The notes beneath the pieces were generated by a model. It searched no databases and was not told the origin of the DNA. It was given only the letters and a program-made list of their open reading frames with translations. From Marinobacter maritimus (GTDB lineage: Bacteria > Pseudomonadota > Gammaproteobacteria > Pseudomonadales > Oleiphilaceae), in contig NZ_VCGW01000002.1 of NCBI RefSeq assembly GCF_007671675.1, positions 682,001 to 746,000 of the forward strand: a stretch of 64,000 nt of DNA. Direction: 5' to 3'. Shown here piece after piece: positions 54,553 to 62,577 of the stretch. The position numbers and the translations under genes were made by a program. The first letter of the stretch is position 1, and each line of letters opens with the position of its first letter.

Positions 54553-56117
54553 GATGCGGCCCTCACTCGCGGGTCGGCGGGTTTCTGCTCAGGTGGTCGT
54601 TGGGTTCTGGCAGGCTGAGGTTCGCCAGTCATGGCTCGGCCGATGTCGAGCCGGTCGCATTCCCGTGGGTCGAAAATCCCGGAAATCCGGCCGCCCTGCA
54701 GCACGGCAATGCGATGGGCGTAAGACATGAGATCGTCCAGGTCTTCCGAGATCCACAACACCGCAGCGCCTTCGTTTGCCTTGGCAAACAGGGCCTGGTA
54801 AATGTCATGGGCAGCGCCGGCATCCAGCCCCATGGTGGGGTAGGCGGCGACGATCAGGTCTTTGTCTCCCTCCAGTTCTCTGCCCACCACCAGTTTCTGG
54901 AGGTTGCCGCCAGACAGTTGGCCTGCCGCCAGGGCCGGGTTGTCGGGGCGTACCTGATAGCGCTGGATAATGTTCCGGGTCAGTTGTTCTTCCGGTGCCC
55001 AGGCGGGGAAAAAGCTGAGATGCCTAAAATGAGAGAGCGCCACATTGGTTGTCAGCGACAGATCCGCCGCGACCGCATTGACTGCCGGTTGTTCCGGTAT
55101 ATAGGAAACCCTGCCTGAGGTGCTCGGGGGGCGACTGGCGGACTGCAGGAGATAGCCGTCGATGATGACTTCTCCCCTGGCCAGCGGGGTCAGGCCCACC
55201 AGTGCGTCTGCCAATAGGTGCTGGCCATTGCCGGAAACGCCGGCAACCCCGAGAATTTCGCCGGGCGCAATATCCAGTCGGATGTTCTCCACTGACTGTG
55301 CTCCGTGACGGGCATGGAGGTCCCGGATGGAAATCCGGGGCGGCCGGTTGGCGAAGGCTTCACGAGGCGTGACTTCAATGGCGGAGCGCTGGTTGCTGTC
55401 CCCCATCATCAGGCTGACCAAAGAGGATTCGGTGCACTGCTTACGGTCTATCGTCTGAACCATCCGACCGGCCCGCATCACGACAACCCGGTGAGCACAG
55501 GCCATCACGTCCTGCATCTTGTGGGTGATAAGCACCACGCTGCGGCCAGCCTCCGCCAGTTTGCGGATAAGTCCCCACAGGCGTTCTGCTTCCTGGGGCG
55601 GTAGTACTGATGTGGGCTCGTCCAGAATCAGAACCTTTGCATCCAGGTTCAGCACCTTGACCAGTTCAAGTAGTTGCCGCTGACCTACGGAAAGGTCGCG
55701 CACCAGCGTGTCTGGTGCCAGTCCTGGTGCCAGCTCCTGCAGATAGGTGAGTACGGCCTTGCGAGGAGATGTACGGAAAAGCCGGCGAAAGGTCCAGAAG
55801 GGCGATTTCGGGTAGGCCAGTAGCAGGTTGTCCAGCACGGACAGCGCGGGAACCAGATTGAACTGTTGGAACACCATGCCAATGCCCAGAGACATTGCTT
55901 TCTGGGGTGACTCAATGGTGGTTTCCCGATCATTAATCAGAATGGCGCCGCCATCCGGAGGATACAGGCCGAACAGCATCTTCATGAGCGTGCTTTTGCC
56001 GGCACCGTTCTCTCCGAGCAGTGCAACCACCTCTCCGGCGCGAATGTCCAGAGAGATTCCGTCATTTGCCGTAACGTCGCCGAAGCGCTTGGTGATGTTG
56101 TAAAGCTGGATATTCAT
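54549..56117 (-). CDS. Ureide-operon ABC transporter, double ATPase
   Basis: This 522-residue tandem ATPase has Walker A 'GENGAGKST' and 'LSVGQRQLLELVKVL' with 'VLILDEPTSVLPPQE' in the first half and 'GVSGNGQHLLADALVG' with 'LSGGNLQKLVVGRELEGDKD' in the second, the same layout as the protein at 36322. It is the first gene of the operon ATPase-permease-permease-BMP-hydrolase-BiuH-AtzF-AtzH and starts 31 bp from a regulator-like site that overlaps a -24/-12 promoter. Confidence 0.9.
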   Translation of the reverse strand: MNIQLYNITKRFGDVTANDGISLDIRAGEVVALLGENGAGKSTLMKMLFGLYPPDGGAILINDRETTIESPQKAMSLGIGMVFQQFNLVPALSVLDNLLLAYPKSPFWTFRRLFRTSPRKAVLTYLQELAPGLAPDTLVRDLSVGQRQLLELVKVLNLDAKVLILDEPTSVLPPQEAERLWGLIRKLAEAGRSVVLITHKMQDVMACAHRVVVMRAGRMVQTIDRKQCTESSLVSLMMGDSNQRSAIEVTPREAFANRPPRISIRDLHARHGAQSVENIRLDIAPGEILGVAGVSGNGQHLLADALVGLTPLARGEVIIDGYLLQSASRPPSTSGRVSYIPEQPAVNAVAADLSLTTNVALSHFRHLSFFPAWAPEEQLTRNIIQRYQVRPDNPALAAGQLSGGNLQKLVVGRELEGDKDLIVAAYPTMGLDAGAAHDIYQALFAKANEGAAVLWISEDLDDLMSYAHRIAVLQGGRISGIFDPRECDRLDIGRAMTGEPQPARTQRPPEQKPADPRVRAAS

Positions 56118-56147
56118 GACTTACGACTCTTGCGCGTTTATTTCTGT

Positions 56148-56175
56148 TGTATGCAAGACTGCATGGATCATGCCA
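56148..56175 (-). promoter_or_regulatory. Sigma-54-like promoter with GntR-type site, upstream of the ureide operon
   Basis: Minus strand of 56160-56175 reads TGGCATGATCCATGCA, a good -24/-12 sequence (one mismatch in the TTGCA box). The motif TGTATGCAA (56148-56156) lies where transcription would begin and recurs in front of the neighbouring GntR gene. The geometry copies the RutR-like site/sigma-54 pairs elsewhere in the window. Confidence 0.55.
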
Positions 56176-56358
56176 TATGAAGGAGAGGCGCATGGTTGAG
56201 ATGTTTGTATTCCGGTTCGTTCAATAACTAACCGGAACCACAGTGAAAATCGGTCGAAACAATGTTTTATTTTGGTGCAATAAGTCCGGGTATGCACAGA
56301 AGGAGGACGTGGATATGGGGGTGGAACTGATTGAATAGTATCCGGCTATAGTTAATGA

Positions 56359-56367
56359 TGTATGCAA
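56359..56367 (+). promoter_or_regulatory. Second TGTATGCAA motif, upstream of gntR
   Basis: TGTATGCAA recurs 20 bp before the gntR start codon, 211 bp from the copy at 56148. FCD-type GntR proteins often bind TTGTATNCAA-like sites, so this is a candidate autoregulatory operator. Confidence 0.45.
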
Positions 56368-56386
56368 CAAAAGGAAGGAGCGAAGC

Positions 56387-57076
56387 ATGACTGTATCAAC
56401 ACGGAAGTGGACCACCGATCGCATCTACGACAACCTGCGTCAGGGTATTATGACTCTCGAGTTGTATCCGGGTAGCCGGGTCACAGAGACGGAGTTGGCG
56501 CAACGGTTTGGTGTCAGCCGGACACCGGTTCGCGAAGCGCTGCAACGGCTGGCTGTGGAAGGGTATCTGACCATTCGCCCCAAGCACGGTTGCTATATTC
56601 GCCAACTCGATGTGTTTGAACTCGCGGAATACTACGACGTGCGGGTTGGGCTTGAGCTGGAAGGGGTGGCGCTTACAAGCCAGCGGGTACCCTACCGGGA
56701 ATTAGCACAGCTTGCGGACGACTGGGACCCGCGGAAGCTGATGTACGGTTCCGAAGGAACGGAATGTTTCAAGGATGCCGAAGAGGCTTTTCATATCCGG
56801 CTCGCCAGCCTCAGCGGCAATACGGTGCTGGTGCAGTACCTGAAGGGTGTGAATGACCATATCAGGATTGTTCGGCGCCTGGGGCTGCCCGATACGGAAA
56901 GCGTGATGAAAACCTACGAAGAACATTATGAGATCTGTCAGAGAATCCTTGCCAACGACCTGTCTGCGGCCACCAATGTGCTGCGAGCTCATATTCACGA
57001 AAGTCAGGCCAAGAGTCGTGAAGTGACTCTGGCTCAGTTGGAAACCCGTCGGCGTTTGAGGGAATTGGAAGGGTAG
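56387..57076 (+). CDS. GntR-family regulator (FCD type) of the ureide genes
   Basis: This 229-residue regulator has a winged helix at residues 10-75 ('ETELAQRFGVSRTPVREALQ') and an FCD domain after residue 85 with 'FKDAEEAFHIRLASLSGN' and 'EEHYEICQRILAND', which carry the usual metal-binding Asp/His positions. AAGGAAGGAG precedes the start. It is divergent from the biuret/triuret operon and upstream of formamidase, so either or both may be its targets. Ligand unknown. Confidence 0.85.
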   Translation: MTVSTRKWTTDRIYDNLRQGIMTLELYPGSRVTETELAQRFGVSRTPVREALQRLAVEGYLTIRPKHGCYIRQLDVFELAEYYDVRVGLELEGVALTSQRVPYRELAQLADDWDPRKLMYGSEGTECFKDAEEAFHIRLASLSGNTVLVQYLKGVNDHIRIVRRLGLPDTESVMKTYEEHYEICQRILANDLSAATNVLRAHIHESQAKSREVTLAQLETRRRLRELEG

Positions 57077-57098
57077 TTCGGGCGGACGCTCAATCTGA

Positions 57099-57138
57099 TG
57101 GCACGGTTCCTGCTCAATAGCTTTCATTCCGAATGAAA
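57099..57138 (+). promoter_or_regulatory. Sigma-54-like promoter and palindrome upstream of formamidase
   Basis: TGGCACGGTTCCTGCT (57099-57114) is nearly the ideal -24/-12 sequence. TTTCATTCCGAATGAAA (57122-57138), a perfect palindrome around one base, lies about at the transcription start, 20 bp before the ATG. It does not resemble the RutR or TGTATGCAA motifs, so a third regulator may act here. Confidence 0.6.
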
Positions 57139-57158
57139 CCGACAAGACTGGAGGCAGT

Positions 57159-58154
57159 ATGAGTGGATTAGGTGGGTTGAATAAATCTCCCAATGGCGTT
57201 GTGATAGGTCTGGTTCAGCTGCAGCTACCGGACGTGGCCACGCCAGAGCAGCTGGCGACTCAGACCTGCCGCGTGTGTGAGTTGGTAGGCAAGGCTCGCC
57301 GCCAATCACCGGCCATGGATCTTGTGGTGTTTCCTGAGTATTGCCTGCACGGCCTCTCCATGAGTATCGACCCGGCCATCATGTGTGACCGCGACGGCCC
57401 GGAGATGGTTGCGTTTCAGGCGGCCTGCCGGGAGCACGATATCTGGGGGTGCTTTTCCATCATGGAGAACAATCCTGGGGGCAACCCCTACAACACCGGT
57501 GTAATCATCGATAACACCGGCGAAGTTCGACTGTTCTACCGCAAGCTGCATCCCTGGGTGCCGGTGGAACCCTGGGAGCCCGGTAACCTTGGTATTCCGG
57601 TCTGCGACGGCCCGAATGGCAGTCGGCTGTCGCTGGCTATCTGTCATGATGGGATGTTCCCGGAAGTTGCTCGCGAGTGTGCCTATAAAGGCGCCAATAT
57701 CATGCTGCGTACCGCAGGCTACACCGCGCCGATTCGGCATGCCTGGAAAATCACCAATCAAGCCAATGCGTTCTGCAACTTGATGGTGACCGCCAATGTT
57801 TGCCTGGCGGGCAGTGACGGCACCTTTAACTCCATGGGCGAAGGTATGGTGGTCAACTTTGATGGTGAGCCGATGGTAGAAGGTAATGGCTTTGCCGACG
57901 AGATCATCACCGCAGAAGTGCGTCCGGACCTGGTGGATGAAGCTCGTATCCATTGGGGTGTCGAAAACAACATTTATCAGCTGGGTCACCGTGGTTATGT
58001 GGCTGTGAAAGGTGGCGCCAGCGACTGCCCGTATACATTCATGCAGGATATGGTGCGTGGCCAGTACCGGCTGCCCTGGGATGGCGATGTGAGCGTGGTC
58101 GATGGAAGAGGGTTTGGCTTCGAGCCACCTGAGCGGGAATACCAATCTGACTGA
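57159..58154 (+). CDS. amiF: Formamidase
   Basis: This 331-residue nitrilase-superfamily enzyme hydrolyses formamide to formate and ammonia. It has E60, K129 and C162; K-C spacing (33) equals that of Helicobacter pylori AmiF (E60, K133, C166). The blocks 'FPEYCLHGLS', 'GCFSIMENNPGGNPYNT', 'RKLHPWVPVEPWEPGNLG' and 'ICHDGMFPEVARECAYKG' and the C-terminal 'NIYQLGHRGYVA' separate formamidase from aliphatic amidase AmiE. The best start is 57159 after a GGAGG site. It is alone in its transcription unit, with its own promoter, and ends before a long palindrome convergent with a deaminase. Confidence 0.9.
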   Translation: MSGLGGLNKSPNGVVIGLVQLQLPDVATPEQLATQTCRVCELVGKARRQSPAMDLVVFPEYCLHGLSMSIDPAIMCDRDGPEMVAFQAACREHDIWGCFSIMENNPGGNPYNTGVIIDNTGEVRLFYRKLHPWVPVEPWEPGNLGIPVCDGPNGSRLSLAICHDGMFPEVARECAYKGANIMLRTAGYTAPIRHAWKITNQANAFCNLMVTANVCLAGSDGTFNSMGEGMVVNFDGEPMVEGNGFADEIITAEVRPDLVDEARIHWGVENNIYQLGHRGYVAVKGGASDCPYTFMQDMVRGQYRLPWDGDVSVVDGRGFGFEPPEREYQSD

Positions 58155-58173
58155 TGCCGGCTTTGTACGATTG

Positions 58174-58197
58174 TCAGGAGGGCGCGCGCCCTCCTGA
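58174..58197. terminator. Perfect palindrome between convergent amiF and deaminase genes
   Basis: A 24-base perfect inverted repeat (arms TCAGGAGGGCGC and GCGCGCCCTCCTGA, overlapping at the centre) lies 20 bp past the amiF stop and 15 bp from the deaminase stop. GC-rich and symmetrical, it could end transcription from both sides, although no long T-run follows. Confidence 0.6.
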
Positions 58198-58211
58198 TCT
58201 TGCAGTGTTAG

Positions 58212-59585
58212 TTATGCCCCCACCAATTGTGCCGCCATCCGGTTCTGTTCCTCAATAATATGGGGCAGTGACCGGGTGCACAGCTGCCCTTCCTCAATCA
58301 CCACACGGCCGTTGATGATGCTCCAGTGCACTCTTGGAGGTGTGCAGAAAACCAGAGAGGCGAGCGGGTCGCTCTGGCCACCGGCCATGGCAATGTCGTC
58401 GGTGCGGAAGGCGACTATGTCTGCACAGTAACCTGGCTGAATGCGGCCAAGAACATTGCCCCTTCCCAGAACTTCGGCGCCACCACGAGTGGCTATACGC
58501 AGTGCTTCTCGGGCTGTCATGGCACTCGGTTGCTGATCCCTTACCCGTGCGGACAGCATGGCCAGACGGGCTTCATCGAGAAGATTTCCGCTGTCATTAG
58601 ACGCGCTGCCGTCTACGCCCAGGCTAACCTTGACTCCGGCGTCCAGCATTTGCCGTACAGGAGCAATACCGGAAGCCAGTCGCATGTTGGAGCAGGGGCA
58701 GTGGGCGACTCCGGTACCGGTGCGGGCAAACAATTCAATGCCGGGTGCATCAAGATGTACGCAGTGCGCGTGCCATACGTCCTCACCCACCCAGCCTACA
58801 TCTTCGGAGAATTCTGTAGGTGTCATGCCGTAGCGCTCCATGCTGAACGCGAGATCTTTCCAGTTTTCCGCTGTATGGGTATGCAGGCCAACCTTCAGTG
58901 ATCTTGCCATGGTGGCCGCTTCGCGCATCAGGTCTTTGGTGACGGTGAAGGGTGAGCAGGGTGCCAGCGCTACCCGGATCATGGCGTCGGGGCTGTAATC
59001 GTGGTGAGTTTCAACCACTCGTTGCATGTCCTTGAGAATCGCGTGCTCGTCTGCTTCCACCAGTTCATCCGGTGGCAGGCCACCCTGGCTCTGACCAAGG
59101 CTCATGGCGCCTCTTGCAGCGTGGAAACGGATACCCATCTCAATGGCTGCCTGAACACTGTCATCCAGAGTGATGCCGTTCACATACAGGTAGGCGTGGT
59201 CGGCTGCGGTAGTGCACCCGGACAACATAAGTTCGGCCATGGCGGTGCGGCTTGCCGCCCGTTGCATTTCCGGTGTGATGTTGCGCCAGACCGGGAACAG
59301 GGCGCTGAGCCAGTCGAACAGTTCCCCGTTCTGGGCCGCAGGTAAAGCCCGGGTCAGGGACTGGAACATGTGGTGGTGAGTGTTGATGAGGCCTGGAATT
59401 ACCACATGGCCACTAAGATCGATTGTGCGGCCGGCATTCTGCGGGCACTCATCGTGAGTCCCTACTGCATCAATCCGGTTGTCGCTGACAAGTATGTAAC
59501 CATTTTCAATTTCACGCTCTTCGTCGTCCATGGTGGCGATGACTCGAGCGTTCTTCAGTAACAGTGTGTCTGTCATTGCAGGCAT
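58212..59585 (-). CDS. 8-oxoguanine deaminase
   Basis: This 457-residue amidohydrolase is close to the biochemically defined Pseudomonas 8-oxoguanine deaminase group, which makes urate and ammonia from 8-oxoguanine. The zinc site is complete: H70-x-H72 (NTHHH), H237 and E240 (HTHTAE), H277 and D325 (LGVDGSAS). 'GIRFHAARGAMSLGQSQGGL' is a hallmark region of that group. Product urate would enter PuuD. It is divergent from a dioxygenase gene, with promoters for both in the 229-bp gap. Alternative start at 59576. Confidence 0.85.
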   Translation of the reverse strand: MPAMTDTLLLKNARVIATMDDEEREIENGYILVSDNRIDAVGTHDECPQNAGRTIDLSGHVVIPGLINTHHHMFQSLTRALPAAQNGELFDWLSALFPVWRNITPEMQRAASRTAMAELMLSGCTTAADHAYLYVNGITLDDSVQAAIEMGIRFHAARGAMSLGQSQGGLPPDELVEADEHAILKDMQRVVETHHDYSPDAMIRVALAPCSPFTVTKDLMREAATMARSLKVGLHTHTAENWKDLAFSMERYGMTPTEFSEDVGWVGEDVWHAHCVHLDAPGIELFARTGTGVAHCPCSNMRLASGIAPVRQMLDAGVKVSLGVDGSASNDSGNLLDEARLAMLSARVRDQQPSAMTAREALRIATRGGAEVLGRGNVLGRIQPGYCADIVAFRTDDIAMAGGQSDPLASLVFCTPPRVHWSIINGRVVIEEGQLCTRSLPHIIEEQNRMAAQLVGA

Positions 59586-59618
59586 TTTCCCGTTGCGAAA
59601 GTTTGCAGTCAGTTCACA

Positions 59619-59669
59619 TGCAATAGTGGTGCCTTATTTTATTGCCTAAAATGTTGACTAAATGGTCAT
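59619..59669 (-). promoter_or_regulatory. Sigma-54-like promoter and RutR-like site of the 8-oxoguanine deaminase gene
   Basis: Minus strand of 59619-59634 reads AGGCACCACTATTGCA, a strong -24/-12 sequence. TTGACTAAATGGTCAT (59654-59669) matches the RutR consensus well and lies 20 bp upstream of the -24 element, also about 80 bp upstream of the divergent promoter at 59750. Confidence 0.62.
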
Positions 59670-59749
59670 AAAGTAGGGAGGTTGCACTTTTTTGATGCAG
59701 AAAATGACTATTAGGCCCTTCTAAGCCAAGGCTTTTAGGTTTTTTTATG

Positions 59750-59787
59750 TGGCACGCCTGTTGCAAATATATTGACCAAATGGGTAG
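59750..59787 (+). promoter_or_regulatory. Sigma-54 promoter and RutR-like site of the second dioxygenase operon
   Basis: TGGCACGCCTGTTGCA (59750-59765) matches the -24/-12 consensus at every fixed position. TTGACCAAATGGGTAG (59772-59787) follows after six bases and covers the expected transcription start. This is the clearest example in the window of the promoter-plus-operator arrangement. Confidence 0.78.
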
Positions 59788-59814
59788 TTAATTATTAATG
59801 CAACAGGAGAGATC

Positions 59815-60789
59815 ATGGCGGATGAGGGACTGGAAATACCTGTAATTGATTTCGCTCCGTTCCTGAATGGAACCGAAGCAGATCGTAAGGCAGTGGCGGC
59901 GCAGATGCGGCAGGCCAGCCAGGAGTGGGGCTTCTTTTACTTGTCCGGCTGCGGCATGCCGGAAGAAAAGCTGGCGGAGGCATTCGTTACGTCAACGGCG
60001 TTCTTTGGCCTGCCACTTGAACTGAAGCAACAGGTGGCCTGGCAAAATGCCGAGAGCAACCGGGGCTATGTTGGAATCAAGCGGGAGAAGCTGGACCCCA
60101 CTCGCCCGGGGGATCTGAAAGAGGCTTTCAATCTGGCGCCGGAGCGTTCAGGCCCGGGAGCGATTAAAAATCTCTGGCCAGCTGGTCAGCCTCAGTTTGA
60201 GGCAGTAATGAGCGGGTTCCTTGCGGAATGTACTCAGACCGCAGGTAACGTGCTGGAAGCATTTGCCCTTGCTCTGGATCTGCCTGCAGATTTCTTTATG
60301 GAAGCCCACAACGAGCATGATCACACGTTGCGATTGTTGCACTACCCACCGCTGCCTGAATGGTTTGAGCCTGAAGGTGGAGAAAGCCGGGCCGGAGCTC
60401 ATACCGATTACGGAAGTATCACTCTGTTGTTCCAGGACTCGGTAGGCGGACTGGAAGTCCGTACTCGCGGTGGAGAGTGGCTAAGGGCGACACCGATTCC
60501 CGGAACGGTTGTGGTTAACACGGGTGATCTGATGCACCGGTGGACCAACCATGTTTTTTGCTCGACACCTCACCGGGTGAATGTGGCTCCGGAAAACCGT
60601 TTCAAAGACCGGTATTCCATCGCCTTTTTCTGTCACCCCAATAAATCGGCGGAAATAGCCTGCATTGATAGCTGTGCAACGGCAGAAAATCCACCGATCT
60701 ACGGTCCGATTTCAGCGGGTCAGCACCTGCATGAAAAGCTTACCAATACCTATGGGGCGTCCAGCCCAGCAACTGAGGAATCACTATGA
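59815..60789 (+). CDS. 2-oxoglutarate/Fe(II) dioxygenase, thymine-7-hydroxylase-like (second)
   Basis: This 324-residue oxygenase has the DIOX_N (residues 5-110) and 2OG-FeII_Oxy (165-275) domains, iron ligands H196-x-D198 and H253, and R266-x-S268 for 2-oxoglutarate. 'RAGAHTDYGSITLLFQDSVG' and 'DRYSIAFFCHPNKS' closely resemble fungal thymine-7-hydroxylase, which oxidises nucleobase methyl groups and N-demethylates. It overlaps the binding-protein gene (ATGA), an unusual coupling of a cytosolic oxygenase to a periplasmic protein, and is divergent from 8-oxoguanine deaminase. Nucleobase oxidation is inferred, not shown. Confidence 0.85.
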   Translation: MADEGLEIPVIDFAPFLNGTEADRKAVAAQMRQASQEWGFFYLSGCGMPEEKLAEAFVTSTAFFGLPLELKQQVAWQNAESNRGYVGIKREKLDPTRPGDLKEAFNLAPERSGPGAIKNLWPAGQPQFEAVMSGFLAECTQTAGNVLEAFALALDLPADFFMEAHNEHDHTLRLLHYPPLPEWFEPEGGESRAGAHTDYGSITLLFQDSVGGLEVRTRGGEWLRATPIPGTVVVNTGDLMHRWTNHVFCSTPHRVNVAPENRFKDRYSIAFFCHPNKSAEIACIDSCATAENPPIYGPISAGQHLHEKLTNTYGASSPATEESL

Positions 60790-61772
60790 ACAAACTCAAA
60801 AACCTGGTGGCCGGAATCATCTTGTCGCTCAGCACCATCTCCGGTGTTGCTTATGCGGAAGACCTCATTCCCGTTACCGTGTCTACCACCTGGTATGCCC
60901 AGGCGGAGCACGGTGGGTTTTATGCGGCCAAAGCCATGGGGCTCTACGAAGATCAGGGACTGGACGTCACCATCAAGATGGGTGGTCCTCAGGTGAACAA
61001 CGTGCAGTTGCTGATGGGCGGCAAGATGGATTTCATCATGGGGTACAGCCTGCAGTCATTTAATGCTGTGAAGGAGGATATTCCGTTGGTCACAGTGGCG
61101 GCTTTTTTCCAGAAAGATCCGCAAACTCTCGTGGTGCATAAAGGTGCAGGGAACGACTCACTGGAGGATCTGAAAGGTAAATCCATGCGCGTGCCCACGG
61201 CGGGTCGTGTGGCCTACTGGCCCTGGCTGAAAACCGAATACGGTTATAGCGATGAACAGCTTCAGGCTTATGACTACAGCTTTGCACCGTTTATCAGAGA
61301 CGAACAGGCTATTCAGCAGGGCTACGTGACCAACGATGGGTTCTTCCTGGAGCAGGCGGGTGTTGAAGGCAAGAGCCTGTTGCTGGCCAACTATGGCTGG
61401 AAAGCCTACGCGGCTACGCTGGATACTACTCGTGAGATGATTGAGGAAAACCCGGAAGTCGTGCAGAAAATGGTGACGGCAACCGCACTGGGCTGGAAGG
61501 CTTACTTCGAAAATCCTGAGCCGGCTAATGCGCTGATCAAGGCAGACAACCCGGAGATGCAGGATGAACTGCTCGCATACACCTATGCGAAAATGCAGGA
61601 AGAAAACATGCTGCTTTCTGATGCCGCCGAAGGTGGGCGCTATGGCATGATGACCGTTGAACGCTGGAAGGCATTCTTTGACGACATGATTGCTGCGGAA
61701 ACCCTGCCGGAAGATCTGGAGTGGGAGAAGGCGTTTGATCCCTCGTTTATCGAAGCGGTTTATGCAGACTGA
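60786..61772 (+). CDS. NMT1/THI5-like ABC binding protein without adjacent transporter
   Basis: This 328-residue periplasmic binding protein has a Sec signal (1-24, AYA|EDL) and the NMT1/THI5-like start 'TWYAQAEHGGFYAAKAMGLY', followed by 'LDVTIKMGGPQVNNVQLLMG'. Relatives bind pyrimidine precursors of thiamine, taurine/sulfonates, nitrate or riboflavin. No permease or ATPase is next to it in the window. It is coupled to the dioxygenase upstream and followed by a terminator. A decayed homologue sits at 43611, which suggests this receptor type was once in the other cluster too. Confidence 0.82.
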   Translation: MNKLKNLVAGIILSLSTISGVAYAEDLIPVTVSTTWYAQAEHGGFYAAKAMGLYEDQGLDVTIKMGGPQVNNVQLLMGGKMDFIMGYSLQSFNAVKEDIPLVTVAAFFQKDPQTLVVHKGAGNDSLEDLKGKSMRVPTAGRVAYWPWLKTEYGYSDEQLQAYDYSFAPFIRDEQAIQQGYVTNDGFFLEQAGVEGKSLLLANYGWKAYAATLDTTREMIEENPEVVQKMVTATALGWKAYFENPEPANALIKADNPEMQDELLAYTYAKMQEENMLLSDAAEGGRYGMMTVERWKAFFDDMIAAETLPEDLEWEKAFDPSFIEAVYAD

Positions 61773-61791
61773 GTTATAACGGTACAGATAA

Positions 61792-61822
61792 AAAGGGCGG
61801 CCTTAACGGTCGCCCTTTTTTG
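61792..61822. terminator. Bidirectional intrinsic terminator
   Basis: AAAAGGGCGGCC (61792-61803) pairs with GGTCGCCCTTTT (61809-61820) over 12 bp with one G-T pair and a 5-base loop, with T-runs on both strands. It separates the binding-protein gene from the convergent alpha/beta-hydrolase gene. Confidence 0.9.
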
Positions 61823-61827
61823 TTGGT

Positions 61828-62577
61828 CTAGCCAGATATGAACTCTGCAAGAGCGTCGGCTACAGGTTCGGGTGCCGCTACCTGGGGAACGTGACCTGTA
61901 TTCAGGGAGACTACCTTGGCGCCGGGTACAAGTTGCTGCATACGTCGTTGAACCGGCAACACTACGGAACGATCCTGCAGGGCTTCGACATAGAGCCGTG
62001 GTAATTGTCCGAAACGGGCCTGCGTCCAGCGGGGCACCAGTGCCCGGCTGCCCTCGGCCTGGGCGGTAAATCGACAGATGGCTTGCTCGGCCACCTGTTT
62101 GCTGACATCTTGCAGGAAAATGTTCCGGATTGCTGATGGCTGGACCCGGGACACCAGGCCATCGGCCTCCCATTCCAGAAAAGGGCCAATGCCGGAGGCC
62201 TCGGGGAATTCTTTCACCATTTCGCCTACCACTTCGCCGAATCCTGTACCTGAGGGCAGCATCATACCCGCCAGATAAGCAACGCCGATTACTCGCTCAG
62301 CGATGGATTCAGCAAGCTGGGTGGCCACGGCGCCACCGCCGGAGTGGCCAACCAGCAGCAGTGGGCCTTCAATTTCTTCAAGCTGTTTTTCGAGATCCGC
62401 TACACACCGCTCAATCGAGGCCTCCGCGGGGTTTCCCAGCCTTGCGCCGCATCCGGGCAGGTCCGGCGCAAGGGCTCGGAACCCTCGCTCCTCAAGGTAA
62501 GGTGTAATGGTCTCCCATACCCAGCCGCCGGCCCAGGCGCCATGAATCAGAATCGCGGTGATTTGTGTATCAGGCAT
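61828..62577 (-). CDS. Alpha/beta-hydrolase of the esterase/MenH-like group
   Basis: This 249-residue hydrolase has the opening 'ILIHGAWAGGWVWETITPYL' (oxyanion hole), nucleophile Ser in 'VGHSGGGAVATQLAESIAER' and a C-terminal His in 'LNTGHVPQVAAPEPVADAL', so a Ser-His-acid triad is plausible. It resembles the salicylate-esterase/hydroxynitrile-lyase branch in outline. It overlaps the third dioxygenase gene by 8 bp and is translated from the same mRNA, so it may hydrolyse the product of that enzyme, but the substrate is unknown. Confidence 0.82.
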   Translation of the reverse strand: MPDTQITAILIHGAWAGGWVWETITPYLEERGFRALAPDLPGCGARLGNPAEASIERCVADLEKQLEEIEGPLLLVGHSGGGAVATQLAESIAERVIGVAYLAGMMLPSGTGFGEVVGEMVKEFPEASGIGPFLEWEADGLVSRVQPSAIRNIFLQDVSKQVAEQAICRFTAQAEGSRALVPRWTQARFGQLPRLYVEALQDRSVVLPVQRRMQQLVPGAKVVSLNTGHVPQVAAPEPVADALAEFISG

